Part shown: positions 11,801-20,490 of the stretch, one piece after another | How positions within the stretch are numbered: position 1 is the stretch's first letter | How the letters are laid out: every line of letters starts with the position of its first letter | Source: Caprella mutica | Taxonomy: Eukaryota; Arthropoda; Malacostraca; Amphipoda; Caprellidae | Direction of reading: 5' to 3' | Length of the DNA stretch: 64,000 bases | Assembly (NCBI GenBank): GCA_947561585.1 | Contig: CANNZV010000264.1 | Span: 368,938-432,937, forward strand | The notes under the pieces: generated by a model | Database searches by the model: none | Told to the model about the DNA's origin: nothing | The model's input: the letters and a program-made list of their open reading frames with translations, nothing else | Position numbers and translations under genes: made by a program

Positions 11801-12358
11801 CGTGGAATGTCACGAGACGAATTCCACACCCTCCTAGCCGAAGCTTCAAAGATCGTCAACAATACTCCCCTCACAGTTAATCCGAATCATCCAGATGATC
11901 CTACCCCGCTGTCTCCCTCCATGCTGCTGACCCTTAAAGACCCGAATCCTTCACCTCTCCTAGACAGCTATTCTGAAGCAGACATTATGTCTTATGGTAA
12001 ACGACGTTATCGCCGTGTCCAATTTCTCAGTGAACAGTTTTGGTGCCGCTGGCGCTCCGAATACTTGCGTTCTCTCACCCAAAGACATAAGTGGAAGACC
12101 ACTCGACCCTGCATCACAGAAGGTGATGTAGTCCTAGTACGAACAAAGAACGTTCCAAGGAATCATTGGCCACTAGGAAAAATCATAACTGCAACACCCA
12201 GCAGCGATGGTTTAGTTCGTTCAGCAACAATCTCCATCCCTCCTCTTCCAGGAAGCTCAGCAAAAAGGACCACTTCTCGGGCTATCACTGACTTGGTACT
12301 TCTTGTTCCCAGCAAGGAACACCCTAGATGCACCCTTACTTCGCAGAAGTTGACTTAA
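5849..12358 (+). CDS. BEL/Pao Gag-Pol polyprotein (2169 aa)
   Basis: A single uninterrupted frame encodes the proteins needed for reverse transcription and integration. Residues 1-480 are a Ser/Asn-rich, low-complexity Gag region with two ~69-residue repeats that share SKESHVTLVT (about 205-345). A Pao-type gag domain follows (497-650; FDGTATKFWSWAGQLDSYIG). Cys/His knuckles occupy 730-795 (CFKCLGNHYYKNC at 764). The retropepsin-like region has LDEQSN at 855-860 where LDSGS is common. The reverse transcriptase carries YVDD at 1278-1281. The RNase H/A17 region has D1466 (FSDAS) and FYTDSK. The integrase has an HHCC knuckle from H1780 and a D1851, D1919, E1965 triad, followed by a DUF5641-like tail (GDVVLVRTKN). 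The first ATG is at 5849, with a second directly after it. The stop lies 13 bp before the 3' LTR. Confidence 0.95.
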   Translation: MMDGEQSQIIQPTQPQCTGARPKRDLKMPLNELKEIYSDRTDNFEELVTTDLTKLSLDDSSSPDVNKSHNLTSFAKTLKSSAKDLVAVNRILCSRLNEIGAIEECQDIRSQRIDYKKDAAEVIANINTILTSQGRDSLSKFDDNSVRSGFSLSSQLFTSAPTSPSICEEEDGTYQDHGATGLTTSDVSFSREAMSPHHNPISNSNFNKSIITPTVSKESHVTLVTRSSVSSQNVLTSGEQFSNPVNVNDQVSLSEPHANLSLNVEKSISNIIVDKPIISPTVSKESHVTLVTHSSANNHSVPTLSEHFSNYVVTNDKISMSMPNDNAPYKPIYTYSSTSNKYDPSLNVENPISNSTYKFSNIGDTNTFIPKFPSQSVSNYVQNANANLYSRMQPLSHPHTSIYQPIISHYSNAIPLNSGHSNVPNCNNTNINQQLNPSFISKFQHYPNNQSAANTYHSQTNFTPPFAHVSQPHPASSSHHGYDNLQLMSNHLLEQDLIKKSIEPFDGTATKFWSWAGQLDSYIGSLNLPPLKVLQLISSYCVGEPQKAIARHLSAIHIATNEDIVEVWENLVQRFGSQQSITRELVNKMKEFPVIQQPQLGNKLHDMHDLCKIIQYNLPRCPDLQNVNLSSGLEELRRKLPDYLQNEWRKIGHSHEESNGFHPPFNIFVNFIKKQARLQSNQNYETLFNKFPKQYLPKQNFKVLQSNVSQEPAKTPEKIEDTQQTSDKYCHHHLTSAHSLIQCKAFCKMNYADKKNLIYTNKLCFKCLGNHYYKNCKFNVKCDICGLEHLTIMHRATPKEYKNSNDRRDSQNSNNTVLCTKVCGTSTGKNCSKTILVDVTLEGNEEKKLTCYCILDEQSNTTLVDDRLISFFGKSFPTQEYNINFVSQNFEMSTSGKLVTGLQIKGVNEKEVVHINEALSCSNIANTLHEVATPSMVKRHHHTRRYAKFFPEYDSKADVMILVGRNCGRAMATTCLTNLEPYVHKTPLGYCMVGNVCPSHQNTPKKHVILKTTATPLKSIEVKFKFPPQSLDHNFHIFENLHDDDSPGNSKEDREFLTIMEKNIRTTSEGHLELPLPMKHNNLPNNKNPVYMRSKTTLSNLKKDANKLQACLTSMQKNLDKNFVEKVPSEDLNSPKSWYLPIFCVNQAKKNKYRLVYDASARYYGQSLNDNLLQGPDLNNQLRGVLLRFRENPIAFGADIEAMFNNFKVPIEQRDYLRFFWYDNNNPENDIVAYRSSTHIFGCTSSPAVATYALKYCALKSSNPEDSAVSRYINNSFYVDDGLYSCATVDHASNVLSRAIDLLKDHNIRLHKIVSNSPELIKCFPESECAQGNTNLPTEHNDSSHKTLGLCWDTCEDKFLINVSIPSRVFTKRGILSIINSLYDPIGFISPIILQGRLIQRSILPPKDKDNPLQDYGWDDPLPTKYHDVWKTWLAQLEKINEFSLPRSFYPTNFHPTSMEIHAFSDASESAIGYAIYVKTSNNEESHVRFVSGASKVAPQKATTMPRLELCAALELSRSVTTVLSDLCQKPDKTVFYTDSKIVLGYINNNQKRFSKYVERRINNILALTKQDDWKYVKTSENPADVASRPHTPLALQNSMWLSGPPFLKLPPNISEDQENPIDIEETLPEEKKITNVLCCNTNNIQGPFFTLFRRISQLNRMINVVKYVLRVRHKLDLMRQKRGISLAPRKLIYSTEEVTQLIIKEAQKECFEPVKSLLRLNKNIPDNSKLSKLSPRLDSNDILRVGGRLKAAEIPFSVKHPILIPQSHPLANMIIVHFHNIIKHQGSHISHGAVNQAGYFIENGRQLIRKMIRECVTCRKLRSPPENQLMADLPIDRVTPDAPFTSVGIDVFGHFFIHDGVRTRSSNPTKKIWAIIFVCLPSRAIHLEPLNSMDTTSFRNAFSRFTAIRGDCKLIRSDQGKNFISAKRQIEGLDITQLSNEFTARGIEWILNPPYASHHGGSWERKIGSVRRVLEASIALMSNRGMSRDEFHTLLAEASKIVNNTPLTVNPNHPDDPTPLSPSMLLTLKDPNPSPLLDSYSEADIMSYGKRRYRRVQFLSEQFWCRWRSEYLRSLTQRHKWKTTRPCITEGDVVLVRTKNVPRNHWPLGKIITATPSSDGLVRSATISIPPLPGSSAKRTTSRAITDLVLLVPSKEHPRCTLTSQKLT

Positions 12359-12371
12359 AGTGCCCCGGGAG

Positions 12372-12988
12372 TGTCAAGTCGCCCTACTTGAATTCAATCC
12401 CCTTTTTCCAAAAAATAATAGCACACTTCTCACTTACACCTCTCACGACACAATAGTCACACAACCTAATTTTACCGGCGTCATTTCCAAAAATATTAAG
12501 CTCTCCTCTAGCTTTATATGAGTTTTTCTTCAATATAACCGTAACTATACCAAACAACTAAAGACAATATGTTCCATCTTCCTCCATTTTGCATAGAACA
12601 CCATAATAAGTAAGTTTTGTTTATTATATAAACATTTACCATGTTTTATAAGAGTTTTGGAACTATATGTGATTTACCCACCTACCTCTTACCAGTTTTT
12701 CCGGAATGGAATATCTGTTTTGTTTCTATTTTGTATCCTATATAGTAAAAGATTACTTTATATAGGATCACTTATTTCATTTATTATATGACTAATAGTC
12801 TAATTTAGTTCATTTTCTTTTATTTTAAGAGTACGTGCCTGATTGTAACAACACCTGATGTTACATTCAACTGTAGAAGAGTAAACCTGTCAAGTTAACC
12901 TATTGTGTTTACATCCATCCCTGCGATATCACAAACTTTACCTAGAGCCTAGGCGATAGCAACACTTTTAATTTACTCAACTGCAACA
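12372..12988 (+). repeat. 3' LTR of BEL/Pao element
   Basis: Same length and sequence as the 5' LTR as far as can be read by eye. It is preceded by ccccgggag, the only candidate polypurine tract, and followed by the target duplication attct. Confidence 0.95.
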
Positions 12989-13106
12989 ATTCTCTCCAAA
13001 ATAACATTGAGGCATAGGAGAAAAATAGATAAAACTCACCATTTGCAATTAAAGGGTTCAAAACTCGCCATTAAAATGGCGAGTTTGAACATGTTTTATT
13101 ACTTGG

Positions 13107-13920
13107 AGTCTTTTTCCAGAATGGTTTGCTGGGAGCCATATCTCCCTAGGTAGTTACCAAATTATGTTACATGTACACAATTATGAGTATTATCTAGCCT
13201 ATATTCTAGAGCCCAGCTACTAGTTAAGCAACAATAAACTAATCTTTCTTTGCAACAAAGAACAAACCAACACCATTTTGGTTGCAATACGCGTTCAAAA
13301 TAATGGACTCAAACAGAACTGGTGAAATAGACTCTGATTGGCTCTAGTTGAACTTTGAAGTGCTTCTTCAAATTGAAAAGAAGAAACATGTTCTGTGATG
13401 ATGACATTAATGACATCCATGGACCATTGTTGTTATTCAGGATTTCTTCTACACAAAACTCCATAATTTAATTCTTAACTGTTCGTAATCGTATGAAATG
13501 CTACAAATATCTCCCATATTCAACACACTGGCAACTTAGGAGCCTCGATCAAGTCACATCTTAATATTTTTAAAATCGAAATGATGAAGATCTTAGGCTT
13601 GGGAGATTACTGAATTTTCGGTAACTTCTCCTGGAATGAGAGAAAATCAAAATAGGCGCGAATCAAGACGTGAAAAAAATACTTCAAAATCGTGTCCTTC
13701 AAACGTAATTGAGAAAAATCAACTCAAACACATAATAATATTTTTGTAAAGAAGCTTGAAAGTGGAAATTTGGAATGTGAGTGTTTAGGATTACTCCGAT
13801 TGTGAGTTCATAGGATCTCTCCCTCGATTCTCTCTGTTCGTGGCACTTACTGATTTCTGTTTATCATAATCATCAGTTGCAGTCGGATTCGCCTATTCTG
13901 CGGCTCCCGCTCATCATATC
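13107..13920. other. Intergenic stretch without recognised genes
   Basis: No ORF with protein-like composition, no RNA gene and no complete repeat was recognised. The part after about 13800 is C-rich on this strand and probably belongs to the 3' region of the non-LTR relic that follows. Confidence 0.4.
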
Positions 13921-14128
13921 CTACTCTGCCTCATCCAATCCTGCTCTCTCCTCCCCCACATGCTCACCAAAACAGTGAGCTTCCTCTGCAACTCCTCCTC
14001 CTCAAACGAAAATACCTTCATGACTTCCTCCTCTATTCCCGATCTCCACCCTTGGTCACTGTAGCTCAACTGCCTCCACCTCCAAAGCCTCGCACTCCAT
14101 CAGAAAATGCTTCATGGGCTCCACCTGT
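13921..14128 (-). pseudogene. 3' end relic of a jockey/R1-like non-LTR retrotransposon
   Basis: On the minus strand one frame reads VEPMKHFLMECEALE, the His/Cys half of the C-terminal zinc motif typical of jockey/R1-like ORF2 proteins (usually Cys-x2-Cys ... VEHxLxEC). After an in-frame stop and a frameshift, a second frame gives VMKVFSFEEEELQRKL and ends at a stop at 13921. The first two cysteines are not visible upstream. It is a short, dead 3' fragment, as expected of 5'-truncated non-LTR copies. Related fragments lie at 53405-53505 and 58095-58215. Confidence 0.55.
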
Positions 14129-14424
14129 TTGTAAGGAACTCTCGACGGCCAGTGTGGATCGAGTATGTTTAGATACTCTCAAATGAGAGATATGTTAATG
14201 ACTTAAAGTTTTTCTCTAGGCAATTTTTTTATTATTGAAATCAATGAGGATAATGTTTATTATCATTTTGCTGCAAACCCCAAAAAATTTGATAGCATAT
14301 TTTTAATTTTATATGATCTTAAAAATTCTATAATAAAAACTTTACAATACGTATTTTACCTCCGACTTACAAATTTTTACTCTGAAGAAAAAAGGGTATA
14401 CACCGTTTTTTTTTTTAATGTGAA

Positions 14425-14545
14425 CTAGTCAGCTTTGGCCAACGTTGGCCCAATTCAGAACGAAACTCTGAGCCAACACTGTCTTGCCGGTCTTGATGTA
14501 TTGAGCCAGCACAGGCCCACCTCACGGCCAGATCAGTATAACCAC
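14425..14545. repeat. Short dispersed repeat rich in TTGGCCCA motifs
   Basis: It contains ttggccaacgttggccca, gagccaacac and gagccagcacaggccca. A related stretch at 16500-16665 has the same theme (cattgggcc, gttggccca, cattggccc, gttggcc). The two stretches bracket the 14.5-16.1 kb elements. No coding function is apparent and the family is not recognised. Confidence 0.4.
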
Positions 14546-14564
14546 GTATAAACGAATTATTGGT

Positions 14565-15364
14565 ATCGGCAAAATAAAATGATAATTTAATTGGAAAAAA
14601 ATTATATTCATTTTAATTGAAAAAAATTCATACTGTTTCTAAATGTGTTCCCTTCAAAATTGGTATGTTAGTCACCATTAATTTGGCTATAAATTTATCA
14701 TAAACAAATAGAGTTATCGAAATGTTAAAGTTCCTCTCCAGGCTCCGGGAAAAAATGAGTTTATCACATAATATTATAGAATTAAGGTCTACGATCATTA
14801 ATCCGCAAACCGCATACAATTCGGTTCAGTATATATTTTATTATTAGCTTTTAAAGTTTTTCAATACTCTGTGAGCAACAATCGAGCGAATCTCAAACCT
14901 GACACTCTTTGTTTTGATTTCAAATTTAGATTTTGAAACAAACAATGCGTTTTTGGCCTTCTTTTTAGATATTAATTGTTTCTAAAAGTATATAGACGTT
15001 TCTATAATAATTTTATCCAAATTTAAACCTATAAACGAATAATAAATAGATTTATTAAACCAAATACCTAGTTGAAAATCAAAACAAATGGTGTACATTC
15101 TTCTTCTTCAGACTGAAAATTAGAAAGTCGGAAGTGAAGTAGGTTTTGTAGAGTTTGGATTATAAAAATCTTCAAAGCATATAAAATTAAAAATATGCTA
15201 TCAAATTTTATGGGGTTTGCAGTAAAATGATAAGAAACATTAACCTCGTTGATTTAAGCAACAAAAATTGCTTGGAGGGGACCTTTAAAGTCACCGCTTT
15301 ACTTTTAGAGAAAACGATTTTGGTCTAGTAGAAAACTAATAAAGTGGTTTTCTTACTAGACCAA
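14565..15364 (-). mobile_element. Truncated Tigger-like copy 1, split by a TTAA element
   Basis: The two outer parts (14565-14728 and 15285-15364) match, in inverted orientation, consecutive parts of Tigger-like copy 2 (about 15475-15753). They include the block with gagttatcgaaatgttaaag and the block ttggtctagtagaaaact. Both true termini are missing. No transposase frame is present. The interruption lies exactly at a TTAA. Confidence 0.7.
14729..15284. mobile_element. TTAA-targeted non-autonomous element
   Basis: A 556-bp insertion flanked by TTAA on both sides (14725-14728 and 15285-15288). Its ends are AGTTCCTCTCCAGGC and, reverse-complemented on the right, AGGTCCCCTCCAAGC. Removing it restores the uninterrupted sequence seen in Tigger-like copy 2, which has a single TTAA there. 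TTAA duplications are known for the piggyBac and Kolobok superfamilies. The ends do not clearly decide between them. Related ends occur at 16840-16855 and 17030-17050. A 63-codon minus-strand ORF inside is not recognised. Confidence 0.75.
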
Positions 15365-15427
15365 ACGTCATGCATGTCTACGGCCAGTACTATTTTCATT
15401 GATTGGTGTATTAATTAGATTATTCTA

Positions 15428-16091
15428 CAGCAAAACCTCGAAGTACACCAGAGATACGTTCCAAGTTTGTTTGGTCTAGTAAGAAACTCACTTTATTAGT
15501 TTCCTACTAGACCAAAATCGTTTTATCTAAAAGTAAAGCGGTGACTTTAACATTTCGATAACTCTATTTGTTTATGATAAATTTAAAGCCAAATTAATGG
15601 TGACTAACATACCAATTTTGAAGAGAAACACATTTAGAAACAGTATGAAATTTTTTTTCTATTAAAATGAATATAATTTTTTTCCAATTAAAATGAATAT
15701 AATTTTTTTCCAATTAAAATGAATATAATTTTTTTCCAATTAAATTATCATTTTATTGAATTAGAATAGTCTTCACTGTATCTAGTTTTCTGTAACATTA
15801 CACATCAAATTTTTTAGCACAGACTCTACCATTAAATCTGAAACCGATTCTGCCTTATGTTCTATCCTAAAAAAAGCATAAATAAATATAATATATTATT
15901 CAAATTAGAGAATTATCTTTAAAGCAGTTTTGTAATTATTACTCCTGGTAATATTTACACCAGAATAACTGTCAGGTGACGAAAATTGTATCTTGTCTAT
16001 TACGAGTTTTTTTCCAGTACAGTTTCAAATTTTTTTTGGTCTAATAGGACATTTGTCTACTAGGAGGCTGGTCTACTACGAGGTTTTACTG
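15428..16091. mobile_element. Tigger-like non-autonomous element, copy 2
   Basis: A 664-bp element with termini CAGCAAAACCTCGAAGTAC and, reverse-complemented on the right, CAGTAAAACCTCGTAGTAG, flanked by TA on both sides. CAG...ACCTCG ends with TA duplication are characteristic of pogo/Tigger elements. The motif ggtcta occurs in several inverted copies. A 26-bp unit containing ccaattaaaatgaatataa is tandemly repeated three times near 15660-15740. No transposase is encoded. Confidence 0.7.
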
Positions 16092-16499
16092 TATACAGAA
16101 CACGTGAATACATGCAACAGTTAATTCCAACAATATATTTTACATATCAAAATCAGGGGGAAGAATAGAACAGGTCCCATTTCAAACTCAAATCAATATT
16201 CTTTTACTTAGGCAATTTTAACCAAATAATAAAAATGAGCGGCTAGGCTCATTTTTATGAAGGAAATAGATAAAGACTTAAATTAATAATTGAAGGGATA
16301 ACAGCCTCATTTATACTAAATTGCCAGAAATGGCTTAAATTTCAAAGATACACTTAATTGAGGATATTAAATTGTCTATTTGGTGTAATTAAAGTAGAGA
16401 TATCGTTTGCACATAACCTCTTTGATTGTCAGGCGAAAACTGCAAAATAGAGTCAGTATTCCGGTTTAATAAATATAATGGTAAACCGAAAAATCACTG

Positions 16500-16665
16500 G
16501 ATTGGGTAACCAGTGTTTACCTTCATTGGGCCAGTGCGGTTTGGCAACTGTTGGCCCAATGTCGTTATCATTGCATTGGCCCAGAGTGTAATAGCACTGG
16601 CGTGCCAATGCCCGATCGTGTCTTTACTTTGCTAACATTACCGACGTTGGCCTGATAGTGTAATT
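16500..16665. repeat. Second TTGGCCCA-rich dispersed repeat
   Basis: It contains cattgggccagtgcggtttgg, split over several variants of gttggccca and cactgg. It is related to 14425-14545. Function is unknown. Confidence 0.35.
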
Positions 16666-16744
16666 TATCAGGGATAAAAGCTTCAGATTAGAGATTCGCA
16701 CAATTATTGCACAAAAAGAACTAAAAACTTTAAGAGTATAGACA

Positions 16745-17155
16745 AAACAATATACTGAATTGAATTTTATACAGTTTGCAGATTTATGATCCTGGATCTT
16801 AGTTCTACAATATTATGTAATAAACTCTTTTTTTCGGAGCCTGGAGGGGACCTTTAAGGGTTTAAGAGGGAATGGGGGGGGGGGGAGGATTACGTCTAAT
16901 TTTCATATTAAATTTTTACACATTAAGATACATAAACATTAAAACGTTATTTTTATGAAATAATATATCGTCTAAAAATTCTATTTTCAGAGAAAATAGG
17001 ATTTTTATTAGTTCATATATAAATTTAAATGTCCTCTCCAGGATCCGGGAAAAAAAGGTGAGTTTTTTACATAATACGGTTGAACTAATTGCTCTAGGAT
17101 CATTAATATACAAAATAAATAAAATTCAGTTCAGTATATTTTTCGGGTCTAGGAC
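16745..17155. repeat. Large imperfect palindrome of TTAA-element ends
   Basis: The left arm (16745-16855) ends gcctggaggggacctttaa. The right arm (from about 17028) starts tttaaatgtcctctccagg and continues through a ccgggaaaaaa block to ttcagtatat. The arms are inverted relative to each other and both resemble the left end of the element at 14729-15284. The centre contains a G homopolymer near 16870. This looks like two truncated TTAA-family copies facing each other. Confidence 0.55.
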
Positions 17156-17984
17156 TTTTCACGGCCGAATAAAATATTAGTATTTTGGGCTATTAAAGTA
17201 TAATTTTGATAAAACAAACAATTTATGAATATAAAACACATTTCATTAACAGACTCAAACAGTTTAAGTGGGCATTTGAAACTTAAAAGATGTTTACTAA
17301 TATATGAAGTGAAATTTTGTTGTATTGTTAGGTAGATAAGATTGAGCTATTTTATAGTTTTGATTGATCACTTTTAATATAATTTACAGTTTAAGACTTT
17401 AACAACCAAGGTTGATGAAACACAAATAGTTTAGTAATTAAATCAAATTTTGCAACCTAAAACTAATTAATTGTATTAAATGGACTAAAGTGTCGCCACA
17501 CAGTAATACAGTTTTATATTTAGCTTTGATTCCTGTGTGTGTCCATATTTGTCGTATTGGTTTTAAGACTGCTTTTGTAAATTCACATTAAATTCAGGGA
17601 TGCCAGTGCTACAAAGGTATATTCTAAGCAGCCACTATTATTACAGTTTATCTATAGTTATACTTATACATATCGTGAATTTATTATTTTCATTGTCAGC
17701 TATTTTAAAAGACCCCGATCCATTTATTAATTCTTCAAATTTTTGCTTTACAAATATTTTATTAATTTGACAGTTAATATACTAAAGAATTAATAAACTA
17801 GCTATATATTTCTTTTACATTTAATAGTGTCCTCTATATATTATAGCGTTTTTTTTTTGTAATATGCCTATTTAATATTAATTTTATACCTCAAGATTAA
17901 TCTATCGTGATTCGTGATACTGTTTTATTGCTGGCAAAAGAAAATAACTATTGATTCGAAAAAACAATTAAACATTCAGTGAGC
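17156..17984. other. AT-rich intergenic stretch without recognised genes
   Basis: No long ORF, RNA gene or structured repeat could be identified. Confidence 0.4.
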
Positions 17985-17992
17985 TTCTACTG

Positions 17993-19400
17993 GGGAGGGC
18001 TCAATTACGGGTAAAATAATGAAGATAAAATAATATGGAACGATTAATTAGTAATAATATAAATAAAAAGTGCAATATCATAATTAGAAATCACTCATTA
18101 CGAGAAACATAATTAAGAAACACATAAAATGAGAGAAAATAATTAATACAAAATTAATTCGAGGTAAAGTAGTAGGCAACAAAATAATTCGAAAAACTAT
18201 GATTTCAAAACTTTTAATTATGAGTTGGAAAACAATAAAAATACGATAATGTAATTAACGGCACATTAATCATAAACATTTGAAATGAGGTAGAATAATG
18301 ACGTAACGTATAATTACCAATATTTTAATTATAAAACCACTAATTTCGAACAACACAATTATTGTCGATAAAATAATTAGCGCAAAAAGAATCTTAGACG
18401 CTCCGCCCATTTCTGTTAGATCTAATGGAAACGGTGGATCCCTTCGACGTCATGAATATTTTTTACTTAACGTTATCAATGAATAGGACAAATCAACGAA
18501 TAAAAATATGATTTTTTTTGTTTTCATATTTTACCTAGGTATATATTTAATAAATTGTATAAGCAAAAAAGCTATCTTAGTTTTATTAGCACGCATCTGA
18601 AGTTGAGAATATAAAACCTTTAGTAGTTAGTATTATCACTCTGACCGAACTTGCTGGGAGAAGCTCCTTAGTGTCATTTTTTGGTAGTTCCTTACTAATT
18701 GTTTAATTAATTTTGACCATTAACTTCTCTGGTAGCTCACTAATTAGTTTAATTAGCTGATAACATAATTTGTAACAATCAATAATTACTGGAAATGATA
18801 GTGATCTGTTTGGCTTTGATAATCAACATTAACTACTTTGGTACCTATAATAGATATGTAGAATGAACGTACCTATTCATAAATTAAATTACCTACCTAC
18901 GTTAACTTTTAACATCACTGTGGGCGGTCGTTATCGAGACAGGGGGACGGACCACATATTTTGCTCTAATTATACTTGCGCGTATTTTTCTTTGCGTTAA
19001 TTAATTTATTCGTAGTTTTTTATCACCAATTGTGCATTTTCTTTTTATTTTAAAGAGTTTTAACTGTTTTCATATTAAATTGTTGCAAAATATTTTTTCT
19101 TAGTTAACTTTTTTGAAATTATATTACTCCATTTTATGTGTTTTATAAATATTCTACCGAATTATATTTTTTTCAAATTAATGATTATTCTAGTTTTTTT
19201 ATTGCATTTTATTTATTTGTAATTATTTTATTTCAAATTATTTTACTAAACTTTAAAAGGTTTTGAATTGTTAGTTTCGTAATCATTTTATCAGAATTTA
19301 TTCTACTGCATTTTAATTTTTCATAATTAATGAGTTTTAAAATTTATGGTTTTCATATTGGTTTACCTGATATTATTTTATTACAAATTGATGTCACCCC
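17993..19400. mobile_element. Unclassified foldback element with 8-bp target duplication
   Basis: A 1408-bp element between exact copies of ttctactg (17985-17992 and 19401-19408). The left end is GGGAGGGCTCAATT. The right end, reverse-complemented, is GGGGTGACATCAATT. Each arm (about 400 bp) is filled with degenerate repeats about 20-25 bp long that centre on aaaataatta in the left arm and on its complement in the right arm. The inner boundaries are also inverted: aattagcgcaaaa near 18380 and the complement of aattagagcaaaa near 18965. The core (18400-18960) has no ORF. The superfamily cannot be assigned. The 8-bp duplication fits hAT or P, but the GGG termini do not look like typical hAT ends. 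Confidence 0.7.
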
Positions 19401-19408
19401 TTCTACTG

Positions 19409-19909
19409 CACCTAAATTATTTAAATATACATTTCCTGTACAATTTCAGTATTTTAAACTTTTTATATTACTAGAAGTAAATTGGATCTGTTAATAACTA
19501 GCAAGGAAGCGATACTGATATTGGATAATTTGTACCTAAATAGGAAATAATGTAGAAATATGAATGAGATTAGTTCTACAGAATTCAATCACATATGGTA
19601 ACAGTATTTTTGGTGTAAGAAACAACTTTTTTGAATTAATGGAAATAACGGATACCTAATGATGTAGAACTACAATTATGATTAAAATAAAGTAATTCAA
19701 TTAATGATTCGTGGTTGCAACATTCAAGGATCCGGCCATAAACAGTGTATTATTATTCAAATACATTTAGAAACATTTAGCTGTGTTCATTCATAATTAT
19801 CTTTAAATTTGGAATTAGAAGCACTTAAAATGCGGCAAATTCCATTAAGATGCATCACTTTAAAGGAAAAGAAAGGATTTTTTGATCATTAAGCATTTGT
19901 TGTCCTATA
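19409..19909. other. AT-rich intergenic stretch without recognised genes
   Basis: No coding or structural feature was recognised between the foldback element and the transposase relic. Confidence 0.4.
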
Positions 19910-20490
19910 TCATACGAGGCCCATCTCCTGAAGCCCTCCTGTAGTCACAACGACGAACGATTCCAAACATTCTTGCCAACTTTCTCGAGTTTGTGCAGCA
20001 GCCCAAAAGTGAAAGTCCAAAGGGTTTAAATCTGGACTGTGTGCTGGCCAGAGATTTTCCGTTCATCTTCCAAGTTCTAATGACTCAACTTCGAATCTTT
20101 TCATAGAAAAATTCTAGAGCTACATTTGTGCAATGTGAAAGAGCGTCGCCTTGCATCCACCAAAGTGAAGAACGAGTCGCAAAATGTCCCAGCCCGGTTC
20201 AAATATTGTCCTAGAGAAATTTAAAGTATGAATAACCATTAACCGATGACAAGATGCAATAATTTTCAAGTAATGCATAAAAGTGATAAGACAATGTATA
20301 AAAATTCATACGAAAATCATCATCTTAACATCATACCTATAATTATAGGATTTTCATTTGTCCACTCTACATCGATTTTTCTATGTGGTTTCTGATGGAA
20401 GCAAAAGAACTTCTCGTTAGTCCAAACGATTCTATCGACAATGTTGGATGGTTGCTACTGAATCGACTGACAAAACTGCCTTCTCTGTGC
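19910..20490 (-). pseudogene. Mariner/Tc-type transposase relic
   Basis: Three collinear conserved blocks occur on the minus strand in different frames. From higher to lower coordinates they are RIVWTNEKFFCFHQKPHRK (near 20440-20380; first catalytic block, Asp replaced), WMQGDALSHCTNVALEFFYE (near 20160-20100; normally QQDGAPxH), and WPAHSPDLNPLDFHFW (near 20055-20005; third catalytic block). The last frame runs to a stop at 19910. Frameshifts and a stop separate the blocks, so no functional protein is made. The SPDLNPLDF motif places it in the mariner-like branch of IS630/Tc1/mariner. No terminal inverted repeats were found. Confidence 0.75.

Larger units (their letters stand above)
5209..12993 (+). 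mobile_element. Complete BEL/Pao LTR retrotransposon with 5-bp target duplication
   Basis: Two 617-bp LTRs (5214-5830 and 12372-12988) starting TGT and ending ACA enclose one 2169-codon gag-pol ORF. The flanking duplication is attct (5209-5213 and 12989-12993). I found no difference between the LTRs when reading them side by side, so the insertion is very young. Only 18 bp separate the 5' LTR from the first ATG, and no TGG-initiated tRNA-complementary primer site follows the LTR. The purine-rich stretch before the 3' LTR is short (gggag). With an uninterrupted reading frame and matched LTRs it could be active, but this is inference. Confidence 0.95.
5129..13106 (+). mobile_element. CCAAGTAA MITE copy e, split by the BEL/Pao element
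   Basis: The left part, 5129-5213, begins CCAAGTAAAATAG. The right part resumes after the BEL element at 12994 and ends TTATTACTTGG at 13106. The interrupted sequence is the usual MITE body (attctctccaaaat). The 5-bp duplication attct of the BEL insertion lies inside this MITE. Confidence 0.8.
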
